DNA from: Prevotella sp.
GTDB taxonomy: Bacteria > Bacteroidota > Bacteroidia > Bacteroidales > Bacteroidaceae
Direction of reading: 5' to 3'
DNA length: 64,000 bases
NCBI GenBank assembly: GCA_017554385.1
Contig: JAFZIL010000052.1
Span: 1 to 64,000 of the forward strand
Shown: positions 57,317 to 64,000 of the stretch, piece by piece
Layout of the letters: every line of letters begins with the position of its first letter
Numbering within the stretch: the first letter of the stretch is position 1
Notes under the pieces: model-generated
The model's database searches: none
Told to the model about the DNA's origin: nothing
The model's input: the letters and a program-made list of their open reading frames with translations, nothing else
Translations under genes and position numbers: made by a program

Positions 57317-59890
57317 ATGAGATATCAAGTAAGCCTTTTAGCCATTTCTTTCCTGCTGATGCTGGGCACAACATCGTGTAGAGAAGACTATTTCGATCCC
57401 GAAGCATATAACGAGCGAGTGCAGGCCGCCTTTCCTGTAAAGAACGTCGACCCAGCCCACACGTGGTCGACCGTGGGTCAGGCCTATGTGCGCATATCGA
57501 TGAACAAGAAAGCCGGCGAGACCTTCAAGATACGCCTTTACGACCAGGACCCACTTGAGAAGCCTGAGGGGCTTGTCATTCTCTGCTCTGGGCAGGTAAA
57601 GGATGGTGAGACATTCACCTCGACATTCAATTACGGTCAGGCCACCGACGTGGTCTACGTGGCGCTGTTCGACAGTCGCGGATACATGAGTGTTTATCCA
57701 CAGGGCATTATTGATAGCAAAGTCGAGTTGCAGATTGGCGGTGGCGAGTCGGCTTCACGCAGTCAGCGCCATAAGGTGCAGACAAAGTATGGCTATGACT
57801 TCCCCGATGCTCCTGCAGCAACTGATTACAAGGATGACAAGCCCAACAACATCTCTCAACTCAATGGCTATCAGGCCAGTGCCGATGAATGGTATATCAA
57901 CGAGAGCAACACGGGGCAGTCGGTTCAACTGAACGGGGTGTGGAATGTTGATCACTACGGTTCACTCTACGTTGTCAGCAATGGCGGCAATGGCATTGTT
58001 GCTCCCAGCTATTTCTTTATGCAATCTGCTTATCAGGACTGGTCGAACGGAGGAGCCATTATGGATGCCTCACGCCGTCCGAAGCTCTATATCTGTCCGG
58101 GTGCCACACTCAAGTTGTCGGCCAATGACAGTGGAAACCTGCAGGCCGGACTAATCGTCTACGTGGCTGAGGGCGCACGTCTTGAGGCCGAAGGTGAGCT
58201 AAAACTGAACACCGTGTTCATCTTTAACAAGGGTACGATTGCTGCTCCTTCGCTGTCGGCCAACGGTGACGGCATGCTCTACAACCAAGGCACGGTGACC
58301 GTCAATGGCGACATGAAGGTGACCAACGCCAATTCAACCATCGTCAACGAGGGTACGCTCTCTGCCGTCAACTACGGCAGTGAGGGCAGCGGAAACTTCT
58401 GGAACACCGGTAGCGTGACCTTCTCGGGCACGTCGACCATCAACAGCAACGGCAATGTCTGGGTGAACGAGGGCGAATATACTACCTATAACTATACTTA
58501 CACAGCTGGTAGCATCTATGTTGTCAACAAGTGCCATCTCACCGTTCAGAACTTGTTCTACCTCGGATTGGGCGAAACGGCTAAGAACTCGTTCCTGCTC
58601 GAAGCAGGTGCATCGGTCGAGACCGTCGACTTCCAGTTCTCCGGACCTGGCTATATCTATATGGGTGAGGGCTCGCTCTTCAAGGTGACCAACAATGCCT
58701 ATATGGGCATCACCAAAGACACCTACGGCATCTACGGCCCCTCGACTGGCGGCTATGCCGTGTTCCAGGCCAATAACATCCTTCGTGGAAGCAACACCAT
58801 GTATGTAGACCCGAACCAAGGCTTCGTGGCCAACTACTTCGGCCATCTCTATGTGGCGTGCAACAGCCACTTCAACTTCGGCTATAGTGACAAGAGTGCC
58901 GAACAGCAGGCTGCCGGCGAGGTGGGTGCTCAACCTTACTACCGGCTCGACGCTGCCTCAGGTGCACAGAAGGTGGGTTTCAACGAAGCCGATGTTCATA
59001 TCACAGACAATGGTTGCGGAGCCGCATATAACGGTGAGCCGCAGTCACGTGAGCCAGAGGCTGAGTCGTTGTCCTATCGCTACTGCTACGAGGACAACTT
59101 CCCCGAGCCGGGCGACTACGACTTCAACGACGTTGTGATGACCGTGACCCCGACCCTCGATGGCACATCGACCGTCGTCCTGCAGGTAAGCCTCGACGCC
59201 GTGGGTGCCAGCGAGCAGATTGCCGCTGCGCTGCGTATCAAAGGCTTGCATCCCGAGGACGTAGTCAACTGCATACGCGACGTCAACCTTGACGACGGAC
59301 TGCCCTATAGCAGCACCAGCCGCATCATCAAGACCGACGAGGTTATGTTGCCTGCCAGCATGAAGACCACGCAAGCCAGCAACGACGTGGTGTTGTTCCT
59401 TTTCAACAATGCCCATTGGTCGCTCGGGCACCAGCTCGCTGCCGATGGCAGTGTGGACAACAGTTTCATCAACACTGTTCCTACGTCAAACGAATTTGAG
59501 CCGAAACGTAACGGCATAGCACCGGCAGTGGTGACTTTCACCTTTGAACTGAGCAGCGCAGAGAAAGCATCCTATTTCGTACAGTCGTTCATCGATCCCT
59601 TCATCGTACAGGGTTATAATGGCGGATATTGGGAAGTTCATCCCGTCCCGTATAAGTATGACGAGGTAATTGCTGAATACTATAAGGACTTGCGTGCCGA
59701 CTACGACGACAGCGACAAGAAGCCTTGGGCCATCTGTGTGGCAGGCAGTGATTTCAAGTATCCCATAGAGTGGAAACCCATCAATGAGGCCTACAATACG
59801 CCTGGCCACTCGTTCAGCGAGTGGGCCACCGACCGCACCCAGGCCACTGACTGGTATCTCTATCCCACTGCAGACCTCGTCTACGAATAG
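57317..59890 (+). CDS. LruC-domain lipoprotein, copy 2
   Basis: 857 residues. Lipobox ends at Cys21 (GTTSC), followed by REDYFD. Residues about 290-480 repeat the beta pattern of copy 1 (NEGTLSAVNYGSEGSGNFWN, NEGEYTTYNYTY, YGIYGPSTGG against YGIFGPTSGD). The LruC domain is at about 570-820 (YRYCYEDNFPEPGDYDFNDV). It ends with WATDRTQATDWY, as copy 1 does with WAADRTKNTDWY. The two genes are inverted paralogues. Binding or surface role is inferred only from export and beta structure. The hemolysin III-like gene follows after 35 bases. Confidence 0.83.
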   Translation: MRYQVSLLAISFLLMLGTTSCREDYFDPEAYNERVQAAFPVKNVDPAHTWSTVGQAYVRISMNKKAGETFKIRLYDQDPLEKPEGLVILCSGQVKDGETFTSTFNYGQATDVVYVALFDSRGYMSVYPQGIIDSKVELQIGGGESASRSQRHKVQTKYGYDFPDAPAATDYKDDKPNNISQLNGYQASADEWYINESNTGQSVQLNGVWNVDHYGSLYVVSNGGNGIVAPSYFFMQSAYQDWSNGGAIMDASRRPKLYICPGATLKLSANDSGNLQAGLIVYVAEGARLEAEGELKLNTVFIFNKGTIAAPSLSANGDGMLYNQGTVTVNGDMKVTNANSTIVNEGTLSAVNYGSEGSGNFWNTGSVTFSGTSTINSNGNVWVNEGEYTTYNYTYTAGSIYVVNKCHLTVQNLFYLGLGETAKNSFLLEAGASVETVDFQFSGPGYIYMGEGSLFKVTNNAYMGITKDTYGIYGPSTGGYAVFQANNILRGSNTMYVDPNQGFVANYFGHLYVACNSHFNFGYSDKSAEQQAAGEVGAQPYYRLDAASGAQKVGFNEADVHITDNGCGAAYNGEPQSREPEAESLSYRYCYEDNFPEPGDYDFNDVVMTVTPTLDGTSTVVLQVSLDAVGASEQIAAALRIKGLHPEDVVNCIRDVNLDDGLPYSSTSRIIKTDEVMLPASMKTTQASNDVVLFLFNNAHWSLGHQLAADGSVDNSFINTVPTSNEFEPKRNGIAPAVVTFTFELSSAEKASYFVQSFIDPFIVQGYNGGYWEVHPVPYKYDEVIAEYYKDLRADYDDSDKKPWAICVAGSDFKYPIEWKPINEAYNTPGHSFSEWATDRTQATDWYLYPTADLVYE

Positions 59891-59925
59891 GGGCAACACC
59901 ATCTACCATCCACTCTTCACTAAAA

Positions 59926-60576
59926 ATGATACGTTATACCCATAAAGAAGAATTGTGGAACTCATGGTCGCATGCCGGCGGCATCCTGCTTGGGGTGCTG
60001 GTCGGCATCATCTTTTTGGTCTTTGCCTTTCAGGGCAACGACCCTTGGACACGACTGGGTGTCATACTCTATCTCTTCGGCATGCTGGGCAGCTATATCT
60101 CGTCCACGGTCTATCATGCTCTGCCTTTGCGCAGCAAGTGGAAAGAGCGACTTCGCCGTTGGGATCATGCCGCCATCTACTGGCACATAGCCGGTAGCTA
60201 TTCGCCCCTGACACTCACCGCCCTGCGCCAGCAAGGCTACTGGGGATGGTCGCTGTTCACGTTTGTATGGCTCTGCGCCATTGCGGGAACCATCATCAGC
60301 CTGTGGCGTCTCAAAGAACATAGCAACGTCGAGACACTCTGCTTCATCGGCATGGGGCTCTCGGTGCTCGTGGCCTTCAAACCGCTCATCGACACCGTGT
60401 CAACGGCTGCCGTGATATGGATAGTGGCCGAAGGCGTATGCTACATAACCGGTGCCCTGTTCTATTCGCTCAACAAGCACCGCTACATGCACAGCGTGTT
60501 CCACTTCTTTGTGCTTGCGGGCAGTGTCTGCCACATCATTGCCGTGTGGGACGTGCTGGTCAGCACCCTTGTATAA
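59926..60576 (+). CDS. Hemolysin III / TrhA (YqfA) family membrane protein
   Basis: 216 residues with seven hydrophobic segments, the PAQR-like family. The metal-site motifs are present: SSTVYHAL near the N-terminal third, WDHAAIYWHIAGSYSP, and HSVFHFFVLAGSVCH at the C-terminus. Members were first described as haemolysins, but a role in membrane-lipid or energy homeostasis is more likely; function here is unproven. It opens with YTHKEELWNSWSHAGG. Gap to the kinase gene is 29 bases. Confidence 0.92.
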   Translation: MIRYTHKEELWNSWSHAGGILLGVLVGIIFLVFAFQGNDPWTRLGVILYLFGMLGSYISSTVYHALPLRSKWKERLRRWDHAAIYWHIAGSYSPLTLTALRQQGYWGWSLFTFVWLCAIAGTIISLWRLKEHSNVETLCFIGMGLSVLVAFKPLIDTVSTAAVIWIVAEGVCYITGALFYSLNKHRYMHSVFHFFVLAGSVCHIIAVWDVLVSTLV

Positions 60577-60605
60577 TCAAGAAATAAATAGGAAAAACAA
60601 AACCA

Positions 60606-62633
60606 ATGAAACAATCAAGATTCTTGACGTTGGCTGTCGTAACCATGATGGCAATACTGCTCGCCATATCCTGCGACAAGAAACAATACGTTCAACAGAA
60701 AGAGGTCCATGCCGACAGCCTCATGAACGCAGCTTACTATGTCCATGACTACGACCAGCTGCTGTCTCTCGCCGATAAGCTTCAGGCGTCTGGCAACCTG
60801 AGCGATATAAAAGCTGACTACTGGCGTGGCTACGCTTACTCGCGACTGCGCAAGATACGCTCGGCTGAGATGTTCTGGTCGAAAGCCATAGGTCACGAAG
60901 TAAACAATGAAGAGGAACTTGAGTACTATTTCAAGTCGGCCAACCGTCTTTCTGGCATACTGCTGCTCCGTGCGGAGTTTGAGGCCACAATGAAAACGGC
61001 CTTGCCCGCATTAAAGAAAATGCAGGAAACGGGCCACGACTCGGGCGGCGACTATGCCTACCTGCTGACAACGGTTGGCTGCTGCCAGCTAAACGTGGGC
61101 AGTGCCGACGAAGCTGCGAAGACCTTCGTTCAGGCTTATCAGAAATATCAGGAGACCATCAACCAAGATCCGTCGAAAAGCAACTTCACCACTGCCATTG
61201 TAGGCGTTATCACCATCACCGATAACTACCTGTACTTGAAACGGTATGAGGAAGCTCAAACATGGACCGTCCATTTCGACGAGCTGTTGCAGCAGTATAT
61301 GCAGCTGCCCGTCACCGACCCACAGTTCATCGACAAGCAGCAGGCGCGGCTATGCTTCTATAGGGCCTGGGCATTGGAAGGCTTAGGCAATAAAAAGGAG
61401 GCGGCCAAGTCATACAACGAGGGTATGAAGTTGGACTATGCCAAAACGAATGACGGACGCTTAGAAGCCATCAGCTATCTGATGTTGGCACGGCGCACGC
61501 AAGAGGCTGCCCACAATTTTGAAGTGCTGGACTATCAGATGAATGAATACAACTTCGTGAACACCTTCGATAATATCAAGCGTTACCTGCTACCCAAGTA
61601 TAGGGTCTATGTCGAGGCCGGGCGGCGTGACTCGGCACTTGCCTTGGGCTTAGTCATTTGCAATAGCATAGATTCGGCTATTGTCAAGAAGCAGCAGGAC
61701 GAGACAATGGAACTGGCTACCCTCTACAGCACTCAGCAGAAGGAGGCCGAGATAGCGAAGCAGAAGGCCGACATGGCCCGTCAGAAGCTGATGGCCATAA
61801 TCACCGCCTTAGCACTGATCATCGTATTCTTTGCCGTGTTCTACTACTTCCGTCAGCAGGCCGCACTCCACTTGAAGCATGCCTATCATCAGTTAGAGAT
61901 AGCCAACGCCCGAGCCGAGGAATCGTCGCGCATGAAGACGGTCTTCATCCAGCAGATATCACACGAGATACGCACACCGCTGAACATCCTGTCGGGCTTT
62001 ACACAGATTATCACCACGCCGGGCATGGAGCTCGACGACGCAACGAAGCAGGACGTCAATCAGAAGATTTCCGAGAACACCAACCGCATCACCGGCCTCG
62101 TGAACAAGATGCTGGAACTCTCCGACGTGAGCAGTCGCACCGTTATTGAGCGTACCGACACCGTGCCTGCCCTACAAATCGCGGCACAGGCCGTCAGCGA
62201 CAGTAATATCACTGGACTGCCAGGTGTGAAGTTCGATCTTCAGGTAGACTCATCAGTAGAGCCTACCATGCTTACCACGAACTTGCTCCAGGCCACGCGT
62301 GCCCTTGTATTGCTGCTCGACAACGCCCAGAAGTTCCTGACCAAACCTAATGAACAGGAGGTGAATGGCGACAGGGGAAGCGTTGTACTGCGCGCAACCA
62401 TGAATGCGGAGTCGACAGCTGCCGAGTTTATTGTCGAGGACACTGGCATAGGCGTACCCATAGACGAGGCCGAACGCATCTTTGACGAGTTTGTACAGCT
62501 CGACGACTATTACGAGGGTACAGGTATCGGTCTCACCGTTGCCCGCTCCATCGCTCGCCGTCTGGGTGGCGACATCGTTCTTGACACCAACTATACGGGC
62601 GGTGCCCGCTTCGTCATGTCGCTTCCATGCTGA
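60606..62633 (+). CDS. TPR-sensor histidine kinase with a lipobox-like signal
   Basis: 675 residues. A signal ends at a possible lipobox Cys23 (LAISC). Residues about 25-385 are helical TPR-like repeats, then one membrane segment (about 393-415, ALALIIVFFAVFYYF), a short coiled coil, HisKA with phospho-acceptor His453 (QQISHEIRTPLN), and an HATPase domain (LLLDNAQKF, VEDTGIGVPIDEAERIFDEF, GTGIGLTVARSIARRLGGD). No response regulator or DNA-binding domain is encoded nearby, so its partner is elsewhere. The TPR part is predicted to be periplasmic. Its stop codon directly abuts the convergent GH10 stop. Confidence 0.9.
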   Translation: MKQSRFLTLAVVTMMAILLAISCDKKQYVQQKEVHADSLMNAAYYVHDYDQLLSLADKLQASGNLSDIKADYWRGYAYSRLRKIRSAEMFWSKAIGHEVNNEEELEYYFKSANRLSGILLLRAEFEATMKTALPALKKMQETGHDSGGDYAYLLTTVGCCQLNVGSADEAAKTFVQAYQKYQETINQDPSKSNFTTAIVGVITITDNYLYLKRYEEAQTWTVHFDELLQQYMQLPVTDPQFIDKQQARLCFYRAWALEGLGNKKEAAKSYNEGMKLDYAKTNDGRLEAISYLMLARRTQEAAHNFEVLDYQMNEYNFVNTFDNIKRYLLPKYRVYVEAGRRDSALALGLVICNSIDSAIVKKQQDETMELATLYSTQQKEAEIAKQKADMARQKLMAIITALALIIVFFAVFYYFRQQAALHLKHAYHQLEIANARAEESSRMKTVFIQQISHEIRTPLNILSGFTQIITTPGMELDDATKQDVNQKISENTNRITGLVNKMLELSDVSSRTVIERTDTVPALQIAAQAVSDSNITGLPGVKFDLQVDSSVEPTMLTTNLLQATRALVLLLDNAQKFLTKPNEQEVNGDRGSVVLRATMNAESTAAEFIVEDTGIGVPIDEAERIFDEFVQLDDYYEGTGIGLTVARSIARRLGGDIVLDTNYTGGARFVMSLPC

Positions 62634-63755
62634 TTATTGATAGAGCTTGATAATCTGTTCTACCACAGGCTTTGCCTTGTATTGGCGATCGAAGAGCAAG
62701 GGATAGTTGGTGCGTCCCTTGATGGGCCAGCCATTCAGCCAGGAACCACCGTCACTGATGCCCCATAGATTGATGCGCGAGATTTGCGAGCGGTGGCGGT
62801 AGTAGATGTCGAAGAGGGCGAGCCAACGGTCGTCCAGGTCTTTCTGCTTGGCTGCGGGCAAGCCGTTGACGTATGGATTGAACCTCTGCTGCAGTTCGAA
62901 GTTCTGGCTGATGTCAGCACCACCGAAGCCCTCGGGGTTAGGCAGTACATTGACGTCTAACTCGGTAATCATTACTTTCACGCCACATGCGGCAAAGGCA
63001 TCTATCGACTTCTCGTATTCCTTGAGGTTGGGATAGTCCAGGCCGTTGTGGCTCTGCATGCCTACACCGTCGATGCGCAGACCCTTGGCCTTCAGGTTCT
63101 TCACTAACTGGCAGACGGCCTCGCGTTTGGCGGGCTGTGCCATCGAGTAGTCGTTGTAGTAGAGCTCGGCATCGGGGTCAGCCTCATGGGCGGTGCGGAA
63201 GGCCAGCTCGATGAACTCCTCGCCGAGGAGCCTGTAGTAGGGTGACTGACGGAACGAGCCGTCGTCGTTAATGGCTTCGTTAACGACATCCCAGCCGTGC
63301 ACCTGACCACGGTAGTGGCCTACCACGGTCTTGATGTGCTTGATGAGCCTTTCGCGTAGCACTTCTTTTGAGGCAGGACTGGCGGTATAGCCGTTGGTGA
63401 ACCACCAGTCGGGCGCCTGCGAATGCCATACGAGACAATGGCCTATGACCTTCAGCTGGTGCTGCTGGCAGTAGCCTACGAACTTATCGGCCACGCGGAA
63501 ATCGAAGATACCCTCTGCGGGAGCCAGGGTCTCCGGCTTCATGCAGTTCTCGGCTACGGCGCAGTTGAAGTGGCGGTCGAGCACCGCATCGGCCTCCGGT
63601 ACCTGTCCGTCGCTCTGCCATTGGTTGATAGCTGCACCGATGAGACAGTACTTGCCCATCGTGTCCTTCAGACCTTGCTGAGCCATGATTGTGGTGTTTA
63701 GAGACAGAGCACTCATGAGTGCCACTGCCAATGTCTTCTTCCTAATTTTCATCAT
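62634..63755 (-). CDS. GH10 endo-1,4-beta-xylanase
   Basis: 373 residues: a signal peptide ending near IMAQ, then a single GH10 barrel with no added binding module. The acid/base Glu lies in WDVVNEAIND and the nucleophile in MITELDVNV; substrate-site motifs CLVWHSQAPDWW and LWGISDGGSWLNGWP are present. It would cut xylan or xylo-oligomers and fits the glucuronoxylan locus at 24821-34405, though it lies about 28 kb away. It starts 15 bases after the stop of the partial gene upstream and so may share its transcript. Two adjacent ATGs (63755, 63752) are possible starts. Confidence 0.95.
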   Translation of the reverse strand: MMKIRKKTLAVALMSALSLNTTIMAQQGLKDTMGKYCLIGAAINQWQSDGQVPEADAVLDRHFNCAVAENCMKPETLAPAEGIFDFRVADKFVGYCQQHQLKVIGHCLVWHSQAPDWWFTNGYTASPASKEVLRERLIKHIKTVVGHYRGQVHGWDVVNEAINDDGSFRQSPYYRLLGEEFIELAFRTAHEADPDAELYYNDYSMAQPAKREAVCQLVKNLKAKGLRIDGVGMQSHNGLDYPNLKEYEKSIDAFAACGVKVMITELDVNVLPNPEGFGGADISQNFELQQRFNPYVNGLPAAKQKDLDDRWLALFDIYYRHRSQISRINLWGISDGGSWLNGWPIKGRTNYPLLFDRQYKAKPVVEQIIKLYQ

Positions 63756-63770
63756 GATTATAGTATATAA

Positions 63771-64000
63771 TTAATTTTCCGGAATAAGTCTGTTTTCCGT
63801 CATACGTTCCATATATTGCTGTATGATAGCCTTCAGTTCACGCTCCATCTGTGGCTGTTCGGCTACGTGACCGTTCAGGTTATGCTTCATCAGCCGGTCG
63901 TCGAGCGAGTAGACGGCAGTGGTCTTCTGGCCATCAAACTGCAAGACATGTCCGAATTTTACATACTGATAAATGCCGTTCAGATAGTTCACCGCCCACG
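63771..64000 (-). CDS. Partial: C-terminus of a probable LTA-synthase-like sulfatase-fold phosphoglycerol transferase
   Basis: Only the last 76 or so residues are in the window; the frame stays open to the edge, reading WAVNYLNGIYQYVKFGH at its start. The tail (YSLDDRLMKHNL, ELKAIIQQYMERM) resembles, from memory, the C-termini of Bacteroidales LTA-synthase family membrane proteins, which transfer phosphoglycerol or phosphoethanolamine to envelope glycans. The catalytic part is outside the window, so the call is tentative. GH10 follows on the same strand. Confidence 0.55.
   Translation of the reverse strand, partial: WAVNYLNGIYQYVKFGHVLQFDGQKTTAVYSLDDRLMKHNLNGHVAEQPQMERELKAIIQQYMERMTENRLIPEN

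Overview
The window reads as chromosomal DNA of a Prevotella-like gut or rumen Bacteroidales. Evidence: Bacteroidetes-type -7 promoter elements (TAnnTTTG), lipoproteins with short lipoboxes, a type IX secretion (T9SS) type A C-terminus on the CotH protein, a xylan-degradation gene set of the kind known from xylanolytic Prevotella, and household genes in the order dut / TPR / DUF4292 / EnvC-like M23. I saw no tRNA, rRNA, CRISPR array, insertion sequence, phage gene or SusC/SusD pair. No gap between genes exceeds 300 bases; the longest are 57073-57316 (divergent promoters) and 45490-45703 (short repeats).

Layout. 148-24795 is a single 8,215-codon gene for a predicted exported protein. About three quarters of it is built from some 120 copies of a V-Y/F-G-G-G-like motif arranged in long, re-duplicated blocks. 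24821-34405 is a glucuronoxylan locus: GH115, SGNH acetylesterase, GPH sugar:cation symporter, GH43, an ECF-type sigma factor and GH67; a GH10 xylanase lies separately at 62634-63755. 34507-43645 is housekeeping: M16 peptidase, dGTPase, divergent dUTPase, then a TPR protein, a DUF4292 lipoprotein and an EnvC-like protein. 43804-46720 holds a TPR/OmpA-like lipoprotein and a thioredoxin-fold lipoprotein without the active-site cysteines. 46752-54669 (minus) holds SpmA/SpmB-like, CotH/lamin-tail, flippase and YifB genes. 54826-59890 is a divergent pair of paralogous LruC-domain lipoproteins. The rest is a hemolysin III-like protein, a TPR-sensor histidine kinase, GH10, and the 3' end of a probable LTA-synthase-like phosphoglycerol transferase.

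How the genes fit together. GH10 would cut the xylan backbone. GH115 and the esterase would strip methylglucuronic acid and acetyl groups. GH67 would remove glucuronic acid from oligomers, the GPH symporter would import products, and GH43, which has no signal peptide, would act in the cytoplasm. The sigma gene overlaps both GH43 and GH67, so it is probably co-expressed with them.

Most notable: (1) the giant VYGGG-repeat protein, whose last block stops where its older copy runs on; (2) short AT-rich repeats of the kind that fill the intergenic gaps here, which also occur in frame inside GH115, GH67, dGTPase, YifB and the CotH sorting domain, and form the signal peptide of one lipoprotein; (3) a sigma factor embedded by overlapping codons in a xylan operon; (4) several promoters ending 4-9 bases before the start codon, implying nearly leaderless mRNAs.
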